Assembly: GCF_021513135.1 (NCBI RefSeq)
Contig: NZ_CP090980.1
Location: 620,001 to 684,000, forward strand
Length of the DNA: 64,000 nt
Origin: Vibrio sp. SS-MA-C1-2
GTDB taxonomy: Bacteria > Pseudomonadota > Gammaproteobacteria > Enterobacterales > Vibrionaceae
Direction: 5' to 3'
Under the pieces are notes generated by a model. The model had not been told where the DNA came from. It did not search any database and saw nothing but the letters and a program-made list of their open reading frames with translations. This document shows positions 44,774 to 53,518 of this stretch, one piece after another. Positions within the stretch are counted from its first letter, which is position 1, and each line of letters starts with the position of its first letter. Made by a program: the position numbers and the translations under genes.

Positions 44774-44911
44774 TTAATTTATCTCTTTATCTTTGGTGAC
44801 TGCTAAAAGAACAGCGGCAAAAACAGCGACAATAATAAAACCAATAATAAAAATGCCGGGCAAAGCTAAGTAGCCTAAGACTTTCCAAAAGGTTATCTCT
44901 AACGGACTCAT
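44774..44911 (-). CDS. Short TIGR02808-type membrane protein of the nap operon
   Basis: 45 residues: MSPLEITFWKVLGYLALPGI followed by a single TM helix (FIIGFIIVAVFAAVLLAV) and TKDKEIN. The size, the LExxxWxVLGYxAxP start and its position just after napC fit the TIGR02808 family of nap-linked small proteins in Vibrio. GAGGAG-like AGGAGT precedes the ATG; napC ends 13 bp upstream. Role unknown. Confidence 0.8.
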   Translation of the reverse strand: MSPLEITFWKVLGYLALPGIFIIGFIIVAVFAAVLLAVTKDKEIN

Positions 44912-44924
44912 AAATACTCCTCGT

Positions 44925-45497
44925 TTACCAACCTTCTACACCGTGCATATCCGGTAATTCGTGGGCAATCCCTTTGTGACAGTCGATACAGGTCTTTTCA
45001 CCAGAGGCTAACTCGGTGGCGTGTAATCGTGCACCACGAGGTCCCTGTTCAGAAAAGTCCATAAATTCAAATTGGTGACAGTTTCGACACTCCTGTGAAT
45101 CATTGGCTTTTAGACGTTGCCACTCGACTGATGCAATCTCTAATCGACGCTCATTAAACTTCTCATCGGTATCGATAACACCGATTAGATCCCCATAGAT
45201 CTCTTTCGATGCCTGAAGTTTACGTGCAAGCTTTGAGGGCCAATCATGAGGGAGGTGACAATCAGCACACTCAGCACGCACACCAGAACGGTTTGAATAG
45301 TGAATGGTCTCTTGGATCTCCTCAACGATAGGGGCGTGGCAGTCACCACAGAACTCTTCTGTACTTGATGCTTCCATCACCGCATTGAACCCTCCCCAGA
45401 GAATTAAGCTGCCAGAAAAGCCGATAAGGAGAATAAACCCCATTGCGGCTTTACTGGGTGATCTTAACCGCTTCCAAAATGCTTTTAATAATTTCAT
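44925..45497 (-). CDS. napC: Tetraheme c-type cytochrome NapC
   Basis: 190 residues. One N-terminal TM anchor (AAMGFILLIGFSGSLILWGG) and a periplasmic domain with four heme sites: CGDCH, CADCH, CRNCH and CIDCH. NapC oxidises quinol in the membrane and passes electrons to NapAB. It lies 22 bp after napB in the operon. Confidence 0.95.
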   Translation of the reverse strand: MKLLKAFWKRLRSPSKAAMGFILLIGFSGSLILWGGFNAVMEASSTEEFCGDCHAPIVEEIQETIHYSNRSGVRAECADCHLPHDWPSKLARKLQASKEIYGDLIGVIDTDEKFNERRLEIASVEWQRLKANDSQECRNCHQFEFMDFSEQGPRGARLHATELASGEKTCIDCHKGIAHELPDMHGVEGW

Positions 45498-45519
45498 ATT
45501 AGTCTCTCCTTATGCCAAG

Positions 45520-45987
45520 TTATTGTAGAGACTTAACGGGTTTAAATTCATTTTCAACTAATGGCTTAGCATCCTTCTGTGGGACGTGACACTGTAGACA
45601 GAAGTAACGGCGAGGTGAAACATCAGATAACACCTCATCATCACGACTAATAAAGTGAGTCACACTGATCTTGGTTGCACCCATTTCATCCGCATTTTTC
45701 CAACTATGGCACGCTAGACATTTGTTAACATTAAGAGAGACCTCATAATGACGGATATTATGTGGGATCAACGGTGGTTGATAGACGTAATCGGCCTCTA
45801 ATGTTGAGTGAAATTTAGGTTGGCGCTTCCAATCATCCGCTGGGCGAGTGATTTCAATTTCAACGGGCCCACGTAGGGATTCAACTCCACCATTACCACC
45901 AGGGTAAACGTCTTGGGTTTGCTCAGCATAAGCAGAGCTCATTAGTAAAATACTGAATGAAATAAGCATCGCAAATATACGTTTCAT
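45520..45987 (-). CDS. napB: Diheme cytochrome c NapB
   Basis: 155 residues. A Sec signal peptide (IFAMLISFSILLMSSAYA) is followed by two heme motifs, CLACHSW and CLQCHVP, and the conserved PPLIPHNI with RRYFCLQCH. NapB is the electron-transfer subunit for NapA in the periplasm. 95 bp downstream of napA. Confidence 0.95.
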   Translation of the reverse strand: MKRIFAMLISFSILLMSSAYAEQTQDVYPGGNGGVESLRGPVEIEITRPADDWKRQPKFHSTLEADYVYQPPLIPHNIRHYEVSLNVNKCLACHSWKNADEMGATKISVTHFISRDDEVLSDVSPRRYFCLQCHVPQKDAKPLVENEFKPVKSLQ

Positions 45988-46082
45988 TCTCTTTCTCCAT
46001 GTTTGCTATTTATTTAAAATGACTCGGTTTAAAGTACTTAATTGTTCATTTAAACGTATTTATTTAGTTTAAAATCAGGCGA

Positions 46083-48578
46083 TTACTTTAGAGCCACTTT
46101 AGTGATTTTGACTGGGCACTTCTTAAAGTCTGTCTGCTTAGAGAGTGGATCAGTCGCATCTAAAATCAATTTGTTAACAAGGATTCGAGCATCAAAGAAT
46201 GGAACGAATACCAATCCTCTTGGTGGACGGTTGCGACCACGGGTCTCGACACGAACGCGAATTTCGCCACGTTTATTCTCAATGAGTACTTCATCTCCAC
46301 GACGTAAATCACGCTCTTTTGCATCAGCTGGGTGGATATAACAAAGTGCATCAGGAACTGCTTTATAAAGCTCAGGTACTCGGCGAGTCATAGTGCCTGT
46401 GTGCCAGTGCTCTAATACGCGCCCAGTACATAACCATAGGTCGTATTCTGCATTAGGGACTTCTGGTGGCGCTTCATATGGCGCAGATATAATATTGGCC
46501 TTGCCATCAGGCTTACCATAGAAATCATAATCAGAACCAGGCTTAACGTAAGGGTCTGAACCTTCTTTAAATCGCCATAACGTCTCTTTGCCATCCACGA
46601 CAGGCCAACGCAGACCGCGCTCTTGATGATAACGATCATAAGGGGCTAAATCGTGGCCATGACCACGTCCAAATGACGCATATTCTTCAAATAAGCCTTT
46701 TTGTACATAGAAGCCAAAGTCATGAGATTCATCGTTTAGTTCTTGAGCTTCAGAAAGAGGGAATTGATCAACTTGTCCATTACGATACAGTACGTCATAC
46801 ATGGTCTTGCCACGGTATTCTGGCTTTTGCGCAATTAACTCTTCACCCCACACGTCTTCAATCTTAAAGCGCTTACTGAACTCCATGATTTGCCAAAGGT
46901 CAGATTTTGCCCCTTCAACAGATTTTACTTGTTGGTACCAAGCTTGAGTTCGACGCTCTGCATTACCATAAGCGCCCTCTTTTTCTACCCACATAGCCGT
47001 CGGCAAAATAAGATCCGAGGCTTGTGCTGATGCAGTCGGGTAGGGGTCTGAACAGACGATAAAGTTATCAGGGTTACGGTAGCCCGGCATTCGGTCTTCA
47101 TTGATATTTGGCCCTGCTTGAAGATTATTATTACACATAATCCAGTAAGCATTCAGTGCACCATCATTGAGCTTTCTGTCTTGTAGTACGGCGTGAAACC
47201 CGGGTTTAGGATCAATGGTTCCTGTAGGTAGTTTCCAAATTTTTTCAGCCGTTGCACGGTGTTTAGGGTTTGCAACCACCATATCAGCGGGTAAACGGTG
47301 GCCAAATGTGCCGACTTCTCGTGCTGTACCACAAGCAGAAGGTTGACCTGTTAATGAGAATGGGCTGTTACCTGGCGTTGCGATACGACCGGTTAAAAGG
47401 TGAAGGTTGTAGATCAAGCTCTGCATCCATACACCACGGGTATGTTGGTTTACGCCCATCGTCCAAAGTGACATGATTTTAGTGTTTGGATCGGCATATT
47501 GTTTTGCCAACTTCAGTAAATTCTCTTCTGATACGCCAGACATTTCAGAGGCTTTCTCTACCGTATAAGGGGCAACAGAGGCTTTATACTCTTCAAAAGA
47601 GATATCACTCATTTTTCCTGAATTTGGATTTTTGGCTTTCTTTTGCAATGGATCACTATCGCGTAAACCATAACCAATGTCCGTGGTCGCTTGTTTGAAA
47701 TGAGTATGTTTCTTAACGAAATCCCAATTTACCGCATCATTTTGTACGATGTAATTAGCAATGTAGTTAGCAATCGCAAGATCAGATTGAGGAGTAAAGA
47801 TGTATCCGTGATCGGCTAACTCAAAAGAGCGGTGATAATAGGTTGATAAGACATTGACTTGAACATGAGGATGACTTAAACGACGATCGGCGATACGTGT
47901 CCATAAAACAGGATGCATCTCTGCCATATTTGAGCCCCAAAGCACAAACGTGTCGGCATTTTCAAAGTCATCATAACAGCCCATTGGCTCATCAATACCA
48001 AAGGTACGCATGAAACCGACTACCGCTGATGCCATACAGTGACGCGCATTGGGCTCAATATTGTTAGAGCGGAAACCTGCCTTCTGCATTTTTACTGCAG
48101 CATAACCTTCTTGAACTGTCCATTGACCTGAACCAAACATACCGATTGCAGAGGGGCCTTTCTCTTTCAGCGCAGCTTTCCATTTCTCTGCCATTATATC
48201 AAAAGCGGTATCCCAAGAGACGGGTTGGAAGTCACCATCTTTGGCATATTTCCCATCTTTCATTCTAAGTAGCGGAGTTGTTAGGCGGTCTTCTCCGTAC
48301 ATAATTTTAGAGAGGAAATAGCCTTTAATACAGTTTAGACCTTTGTTTACGGGCGCTTTAGGATCACCTTGTGTCGCGACTATTTTTCCGTTTTGGGTTC
48401 CCACAAGAACTGAGCAACCAGTACCACAGAAGCGACAAGGAGCTTTATCCCATTTTATTTTTGTTTGGTCGGAGCTTGCGATTAAGTTGGTTGCGCTGGC
48501 TGGTAGTGTGACACCCGCAACCGCGGCAGCCGAAGCAGCTGCATTTGCCTTAACAAACGCACGTCTGGTCATTTTCAT
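46083..48578 (-). CDS. napA: Periplasmic nitrate reductase catalytic subunit NapA
   Basis: 831 residues, the usual NapA length. Tat signal [20 protein letters not shown]; 4Fe-4S motif [13 protein letters not shown] with the fourth Cys in [10 protein letters not shown]; molybdenum ligand Cys in [14 protein letters not shown]. The C-terminal dinucleotide-binding domain contains [19 protein letters not shown]. It reduces nitrate to nitrite in the periplasm. The start overlaps napD by 4 bp, which couples chaperone and client. Confidence 0.96.
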   Translation of the reverse strand: MKMTRRAFVKANAAASAAAVAGVTLPASATNLIASSDQTKIKWDKAPCRFCGTGCSVLVGTQNGKIVATQGDPKAPVNKGLNCIKGYFLSKIMYGEDRLTTPLLRMKDGKYAKDGDFQPVSWDTAFDIMAEKWKAALKEKGPSAIGMFGSGQWTVQEGYAAVKMQKAGFRSNNIEPNARHCMASAVVGFMRTFGIDEPMGCYDDFENADTFVLWGSNMAEMHPVLWTRIADRRLSHPHVQVNVLSTYYHRSFELADHGYIFTPQSDLAIANYIANYIVQNDAVNWDFVKKHTHFKQATTDIGYGLRDSDPLQKKAKNPNSGKMSDISFEEYKASVAPYTVEKASEMSGVSEENLLKLAKQYADPNTKIMSLWTMGVNQHTRGVWMQSLIYNLHLLTGRIATPGNSPFSLTGQPSACGTAREVGTFGHRLPADMVVANPKHRATAEKIWKLPTGTIDPKPGFHAVLQDRKLNDGALNAYWIMCNNNLQAGPNINEDRMPGYRNPDNFIVCSDPYPTASAQASDLILPTAMWVEKEGAYGNAERRTQAWYQQVKSVEGAKSDLWQIMEFSKRFKIEDVWGEELIAQKPEYRGKTMYDVLYRNGQVDQFPLSEAQELNDESHDFGFYVQKGLFEEYASFGRGHGHDLAPYDRYHQERGLRWPVVDGKETLWRFKEGSDPYVKPGSDYDFYGKPDGKANIISAPYEAPPEVPNAEYDLWLCTGRVLEHWHTGTMTRRVPELYKAVPDALCYIHPADAKERDLRRGDEVLIENKRGEIRVRVETRGRNRPPRGLVFVPFFDARILVNKLILDATDPLSKQTDFKKCPVKITKVALK

Positions 48579-48874
48579 ACATCACCCTCAGATTTTGTAT
48601 TGAGTATTGTTTCGTCTAATTGATCTAAATCGGTTTCAATTTGATGGTAGATCAATGCAGTACTTAATGTATTAGGTAAGTTATTGATCTTTTCAATAAT
48701 ATCAGTAACAAATCCTTGATTTTCTGTTTCTAGTACAACAATTATCTTTCCGTTCTTGTCTGCTCCATAAATTTCAGCGCTATCGATTGCCTCGATAGCA
48801 GCTTTGACTTGTTCTAAATGCTCAGGAAATGCCTGAACCACTAAACTAGAAATATGTACTTCACCTAATGACAT
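48575..48874 (-). CDS. napD: NapA signal-peptide chaperone NapD
   Basis: 99 residues with the ferredoxin-like NapD fold: [20 protein letters not shown] at the N-terminus, then [12 protein letters not shown] and ALIYHQIE. NapD binds the NapA Tat signal and delays export until the molybdenum cofactor is in. Overlaps napA by 4 bp. Confidence 0.92.
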   Translation of the reverse strand: MSLGEVHISSLVVQAFPEHLEQVKAAIEAIDSAEIYGADKNGKIIVVLETENQGFVTDIIEKINNLPNTLSTALIYHQIETDLDQLDETILNTKSEGDV

Positions 48875-48999
48875 AATTAAAAATTTGTCTCTGTTTTTAA
48901 ATGAGTGGTTTATCCATTAAGTTTAGACTATAGAACACAATTTATAGATATCAATTATGAGGCTAGAATTCGCTGAATTAATAGGATGTTATGGCAGGC

Positions 49000-49500
49000 T
49001 TATTGATGAATTGCAGATTTTTTACTGATCATGACTATTGCCTTCGTCGGGCAAATGGAAACACAAGCACCACACCCATTACAAAGCGAAATGTCTAGAT
49101 TAGGTTGAGCTACTTGCCCTGACTGGAGTTTAAACTGAATCGCCATCGGTTCGCAGATATCTTGACAGCTACGACACTCAACATTATTGGTCGCTAAACA
49201 GCGGTTATCAATCTTTGCTGTTACTTGCCAAGGTGTCTGATCTTGTTCAAGAAAAAGATCTTCAGGGCAAACCGTTGCACATTGATAACAGAATGTACAT
49301 TCATCAATAGTGAAATCGACAGTGGGAAAGCCACCTTCACCTTTTACGATAATGGATGTTTCACAAGCAGTTAAGCAGTGCTGACACCGAGTACATTTAT
49401 CGATAAATAAAGCGTGACTTTTTAACCAAGGCAAACGAGTTGCTGGCTCTGGATCATGACGTTTTTTACTAAATAGTCGACGTCGAGTTAAATCTACCAT
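49000..49500 (-). CDS. napF: Ferredoxin-type protein NapF
   Basis: 166 residues with four cysteine clusters: CTRCQHCLTACETSII, CTFCYQCATVCPEDLF, CRSCQDICEP and CNGCGACVSICPTKAIV. The N-terminus LTRRRLFSKKRH is typical. NapF helps assemble the NapA iron-sulfur centre in the cytoplasm. First gene of napFDABC; 125 bp separate it from napD. Confidence 0.93.
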   Translation of the reverse strand: MVDLTRRRLFSKKRHDPEPATRLPWLKSHALFIDKCTRCQHCLTACETSIIVKGEGGFPTVDFTIDECTFCYQCATVCPEDLFLEQDQTPWQVTAKIDNRCLATNNVECRSCQDICEPMAIQFKLQSGQVAQPNLDISLCNGCGACVSICPTKAIVMISKKSAIHQ

Positions 49501-49548
49501 TTTATGCTTTCCATTATTGAGGTGTTTTTATCCCTTTATTACTTGAAG

Positions 49549-49628
49549 TATATACCCTTCTGACTTGAAGTTGCTAGGCTGTTAGCGACATTCGCTTGCC
49601 CACAAGTAACTCTAATTACATTTGATAA
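49549..49628. repeat. Short ERIC-type repeat with internal deletion
   Basis: TATATACCCTTCTGACTTGA through TTGCTAGGCTGTTAGCGACA, then a jump to CTTGCCCACAAGTAACTC and TTACATTTGATA. About 80 bp, missing the centre like the copy at 2557. It lies about 50 bp upstream of the napF start, in the promoter region. Confidence 0.8.
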
Positions 49629-49690
49629 ATATGTAACTTAGAGCTTTAATTCAACGCTTCATAATATCATTGGCTCTTTTTATATCTATA

Positions 49691-49735
49691 CCCTCCATGT
49701 TTGCCGCCTACTAGCAACGCCAATTATTTTAGGTA
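49691..49735. repeat. ERIC-type repeat, right half
   Basis: TACCCTCCATGTTTGCCGCC, TACTAGCAACGCCAATTATT and TTAGGTATA form one arm of the element. The other arm is missing. The rest of the 547-bp gap between the nap operon and yjiH is AT-rich without a gene. Confidence 0.8.
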
Positions 49736-50000
49736 TAACGCGTAATTATTTCAGTTATCTATTTATGGTTACTTTTTGTTGCTTTATTGTTGTGGTGCTG
49801 ATTGCCTTGTGATGGATTTGGTCGAATTTGTTTTATTGTTGTTTGATTATTTACTCCTAAATATCATCAATTTAGTGGTTTATCCAGAGTTTAAAATGTA
49901 AGAGTTTGTGTATTGTGATTACAGTGGAAGTTATGAAACTGGATACTCATTAATGGGTATTTATTGATGAGAAAAGAACTAGGTTCTTGTATGATCAATT

Positions 50001-50029
50001 TGTCTAAAACAAGAATCTGTCTAAAACAA
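50001..50029 (+). repeat. 12-bp direct repeat in the yjiH leader
   Basis: TGTCTAAAACAA occurs at 50001-50012 and 50018-50029, a 17-bp period, ending 18 bp before the yjiH ATG. It could be an operator pair or a slippage duplication. Confidence 0.5.
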
Positions 50030-50047
50030 TAACAATATGGATTAACT

Positions 50048-50779
50048 ATGAGTAACTCAAATAGTAACGCAAGGAAAGTGACAATTGGTTGTTATATCGC
50101 CCTTGCTTTTGCGGCCATCTTTTTTTCTGGCTTATTAAAATCAGGTAACTGGTATGGTGCTTTTGATTTTACAACTTTAAATGGTTCTTTTGGTAAAGTG
50201 GTTTACCAAGTACAAGATGCTGCTGAAGGTGTTCAAACTGCTGCGACCTCTTTTCGAGGTAAAGGCGGTAGCGGTGCTAAAGATGGTTTTATCTTTGCAT
50301 TAACATTAGTACCGACAGTGATGTTCGCTCTTGCGATGGTCGAAGTCTTGGAGCATTACGGCGCACTTGCCGCGGCACGTAAACTAATGACACCGCTTCT
50401 TCGTCCTCTTTTAAGTGTCCCGGGTTCTACAGGTTTGGCATTAATTGCTTCATTACAATCGACCGATGCCGGGGCTTCCATGACACGAGGATTGTTAGAT
50501 GAGGGGCATATTACACAAAAAGAGTGTGATGTCTTTACCATGTTCCAATTCTCAGCGGGTGCAACCATCGTTAACTTCTTCTCATCAGGTGCTGTGTTAT
50601 TTACCTTAACGGCGATGGATGGCTCAACGGCGGTTCCTGCTTCGATTGGCCTATGTTTAGTGGTGATGTTGGTTATGAAGGTTGTTGGTGCAAATCTGTT
50701 CCGTATTTACCTAAATTTCGAAGAGAAGAGAAGCAGCAAGAAAACAGCAAATAAAGAACTTAATGAGGAGACGGCATAA
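50048..50779 (+). CDS. YjiH family membrane protein (nucleoside-recognition/Gate domain)
   Basis: 243 residues, six to seven TM segments, with the Gate-domain stretch FALTLVPTVMFALAMVEVLE and LIASLQSTDAGASMTRGLLD. Homologous to E. coli YjiH, whose partner YjiG is encoded next. The stop overlaps the yjiG start by one base, so the two make one transporter. In E. coli the pair lies beside isoaspartyl dipeptidase; here an M20 peptidase follows. Confidence 0.85.
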   Translation: MSNSNSNARKVTIGCYIALAFAAIFFSGLLKSGNWYGAFDFTTLNGSFGKVVYQVQDAAEGVQTAATSFRGKGGSGAKDGFIFALTLVPTVMFALAMVEVLEHYGALAAARKLMTPLLRPLLSVPGSTGLALIASLQSTDAGASMTRGLLDEGHITQKECDVFTMFQFSAGATIVNFFSSGAVLFTLTAMDGSTAVPASIGLCLVVMLVMKVVGANLFRIYLNFEEKRSSKKTANKELNEETA

Positions 50780-51246
50780 TGTCTGATGCAGCAACTAAAA
50801 AACCAATGGTAACCGATGTTTTTGTTCGTGGTGCAGTAAAAGGCTGGAAGATTGCCACATTAAGCACAATTCCAAATGTATTAATGGCATTTGTTGTGAT
50901 TAAAATCCTTACTATCACTGGTTTACTTTCGATGATCGGGACTATTTTTGCTCCTGTGATGGGGGTCTTTGGTCTACCGGGTGAAGCGGCAACAGTCTTA
51001 CTCGGCTCTTGGATGTCGATGGGGGGCGGTGTTGGTGTTGCTATTAGCTTATTTGATGCTGGTCTTCTGTCTGGTGAACATTTAGCGATTTTAGCGCCTG
51101 CAATGTATTTAATGGGCTCACAAGTTCAGTATGCTGGTCGTATTCTTGGTGTTGTTGGCACTAAAGGCAAATATATTCCAATCATGATTGCAATTTCGGT
51201 GCTTAACGCCTTTATCGCCATGTTTATCATGAATATTTTTGTTTAA
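50779..51246 (+). CDS. YjiG family membrane protein
   Basis: 155 residues, four to five TM helices. Sequence outline matches E. coli YjiG: GAVKGWKIATLSTIPNVLMA, FGLPGEAATVLLGSWMSMGG and LAPAMYLMGSQVQYAGRILG. Together with YjiH it probably forms a two-part permease. The substrate is not established; a peptide or amino-acid derivative is suggested by the next gene. Confidence 0.87.
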   Translation: MSDAATKKPMVTDVFVRGAVKGWKIATLSTIPNVLMAFVVIKILTITGLLSMIGTIFAPVMGVFGLPGEAATVLLGSWMSMGGGVGVAISLFDAGLLSGEHLAILAPAMYLMGSQVQYAGRILGVVGTKGKYIPIMIAISVLNAFIAMFIMNIFV

Positions 51247-51307
51247 TTAGTTGTAATAACTAAGTTGTAATAGCTGAATTTTACTAAAATAAGAGTAACA
51301 CCATAAT

Positions 51308-51339
51308 AGGCTACTTAATCTGATTGAGTAGCCTTTTTT
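51308..51339 (+). terminator. Terminator between yjiG and the peptidase gene
   Basis: AGGCTACTTAATC pairs with GATTGAGTAGCCT (one wobble), loop TGA-like, followed by TTTTTT. It would lower but need not abolish read-through into the M20 gene 60 bp downstream. Confidence 0.85.
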
Positions 51340-51397
51340 AAAGCCATTTTTTAGAAAGATTCCTTAATAAAAATAATAAAAATTAGAGGTAACGACA

Positions 51398-52549
51398 ATG
51401 AGTTTTGATTTAACAAGTTATATTGAAGAATTACGTGCATTAGTTAATGTTGATTGTGGCACCTTGAATGTTGACGGTATTAACAATATTGCTGCTCAAA
51501 TGAGTGAGAAGTATCAAGCCTTCAATTGGCAGATTAAAGAAGTTGCTTTAGGTGACGCTGGTAAAGGTCTTGAGATCCGTAATAAGCCAGAAACTAAAAA
51601 AATTGACTTAATGTTATTAGGTCACATGGATACGGTTTTCCCTGTTGGTACTGTCGCCGAACGCCCGATGACCATGGACGAGACTCGTATTTATGGCCCT
51701 GGATGTGGTGATATGAAAACGGGTTTATTAACCATTGTTCATGCATTAAAAATGTCAGATCCTGCGGTATTAGATAACTTGTCTATTTGTGTGGTGATGA
51801 ATCCAGATGAAGAGATTGGCTCAACATATTCAAAAGAGTGGATCACTGAGATTGCGAAAAAATCTTCGTGTGCATTAGTGGCGGAAGCGGGGCGTTATGA
51901 AGGTTCGTTAGTTAAAGCAAGAAAAGGAATGGCGCGCTATAACGTCAAATTTAGTGGTGTTGCCGCCCACTCAGGCAATGATCCAGAAAAAGGACGCAGT
52001 GCGATTTCTGAAATGGCAAACTGGATTGTTAATGTTGATAAGCTTTCTAACCTTGAGTCTGGCACAACGTTAAATGTTGGCGTTGTTTCGGGTGGGGTAA
52101 CGGCTAACGTGGTTGCTGACAGTGCCGAAGCGGTAGTTGATCTTCGTTATTGGGATAACAGTGAGTATCAAGATATTCACGGCCGTTTGATGGCAATGGC
52201 TGAAACAAGTTTCGTTGAAGGAACGTCTGCAACTATTACACAATCTGCGTTTGTACCTGCCATGAGCCCATCAACAGAAACAGAAAAGCTAATGAAGCTG
52301 GTAGAAAAAGCGGGTGAGAATGTCAATATTCCTATTACTTGGATGGCGTGTGGCGGTGGTTCTGATGCGAATACCACGGCGTCATTAGGCATTCCTACAT
52401 TAGATGGCATGAGTTCCATTGGTGGTGGTTTCCATAGCACTGCAGAGTATGTGGAAATCGACAGTATTGAACCTCGTATCATGCTATTAAAAGAGACTAT
52501 CCGTTTAATTTCAGAGAAGAAAAAACTTCATCAATTAACGGCTATCTAA
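51398..52549 (+). CDS. M20 family metallopeptidase (glutamate carboxypeptidase-like)
   Basis: 383 residues. Zinc ligands and catalytic residues are in LLGHMDTVFPVGTV (His, Asp), GPGCGDMKTGLL (bridging Asp), MNPDEEIGS (catalytic Glu plus ligand Glu) and AEAGRYEGS, with the last ligand His in GGGFHSTAEYVE. A dimerisation domain lies at about 175-285. Similar to carboxypeptidase G2 types that remove C-terminal Glu/Asp from peptides or folates. AGAGGTAACG is the ribosome-binding site. Likely works with the YjiHG permease. Confidence 0.9.
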   Translation: MSFDLTSYIEELRALVNVDCGTLNVDGINNIAAQMSEKYQAFNWQIKEVALGDAGKGLEIRNKPETKKIDLMLLGHMDTVFPVGTVAERPMTMDETRIYGPGCGDMKTGLLTIVHALKMSDPAVLDNLSICVVMNPDEEIGSTYSKEWITEIAKKSSCALVAEAGRYEGSLVKARKGMARYNVKFSGVAAHSGNDPEKGRSAISEMANWIVNVDKLSNLESGTTLNVGVVSGGVTANVVADSAEAVVDLRYWDNSEYQDIHGRLMAMAETSFVEGTSATITQSAFVPAMSPSTETEKLMKLVEKAGENVNIPITWMACGGGSDANTTASLGIPTLDGMSSIGGGFHSTAEYVEIDSIEPRIMLLKETIRLISEKKKLHQLTAI

Positions 52550-52585
52550 TCGACATATTCATTTGAAGATATTGGCGCAACGTTT

Positions 52586-52712
52586 TATCCCCTTCTTACT
52601 TGAAGTTGCTAGGTTGTTGGCCATATTCATTCGCCCCAATCATATAGAAAACCTATACTCATGGGGCTTCACTGACTTGCCGCCTACTAGCAACGCCAAT
52701 TACTTTAGGTAT
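52586..52712. repeat. Complete ERIC-type repeat (127 bp)
   Basis: TATCCCCTTCTTACTTGAAG to ACTTTAGGTATA with GTTGCTAGGTTGTTGGCC, ATTCGCCCCAATCATATAG, CTATACTCATGGGGCTTCAC and TGCCGCCTACTAGCAACG. Same orientation as the copies at 2557 and 49549. Confidence 0.94.
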
Positions 52713-53079
52713 AGGTATTATTTATCTTAACTCGTTGCGCTTTTTTGCATTTTAGCTAGATTAAATAAGAAGCATATAAACAGAATAAAAAAGCAGGAAT
52801 AGTAAACACCAAATTGAAAATTAAGATTACCAATATTGAATTAAAAAAGAATTGTAAAATGAACAAGAAAACAAAAAATGAATAACTGTCTGTTTATTAA
52901 TCAAGTATTGTGTTCAACTTGTTACTTTTGTGTTGTGCAGTATGTCTTTGTTATTAATGGTGTTAATGTTTCATTTCATCTTTTTACTTTAATGCTGAAT
53001 CAGCAATTGGTTTGGTTAAAATTTTTTATAAATACCTCTGATTTTGTCTTATAATCGTAAAATCCTATAAATAATTAAG
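52713..53079. other. AT-rich intergenic region
   Basis: About 370 bp with no convincing gene. Hydrophobic codons can be read on the minus strand near 52741-52830, but without a start codon or ribosome-binding site. Confidence 0.4.
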
Positions 53080-53463
53080 ATGAATCATGTCATGAATAAG
53101 ATAAAACTATTATTGAGTCTTAGTAATAAAGAGATCATTTCGACTTTATTAATAACAGTGATGATGCTGCTGACTTTGAATCATGGTGAAACTTCCCACT
53201 CTGCTCTTATGTGGGGACTATCAGTGATTTTAACAATTTTTAGTTTGATGTTATTACTATTAATGACTCATACTCGGTTGATACTCATTAATAGCTTGAT
53301 AATCATTGCTAATTTTATTCACACCAGTTATTTATGTCATATCCATGAATATCCCCACGGCCTCCAAGAGACGATATTCATAAAAATAGTATTATTGGCG
53401 TTAATGGTATTAATTTTTAAAGAGAAATTTCGCCCTACCGAGAAAATGTGCAAAGCACAATAA
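53080..53463 (+). CDS. Small four-helix membrane protein of unknown function
   Basis: 127 residues, four hydrophobic helices, with an Ile/Leu-rich composition and a basic C-terminus. Start may be 53080 or the ATG at 53092. No family recognised. The layout resembles the protein at 37405-37773. A weak hairpin (GCAA/TTGC) with T-rich flank follows at about 53463-53495. Confidence 0.55.
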   Translation: MNHVMNKIKLLLSLSNKEIISTLLITVMMLLTLNHGETSHSALMWGLSVILTIFSLMLLLLMTHTRLILINSLIIIANFIHTSYLCHIHEYPHGLQETIFIKIVLLALMVLIFKEKFRPTEKMCKAQ

Positions 53464-53518
53464 AAAAGAGCAACCACGACTGATTGCCCTTTTATCTTTT
53501 TATTTAGAATATCACAAC

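Noticed and set aside
52741-52900. Short hydrophobic reading frame on the minus strand
   Set aside because: No start codon or ribosome-binding site in frame, and stops interrupt any extension.
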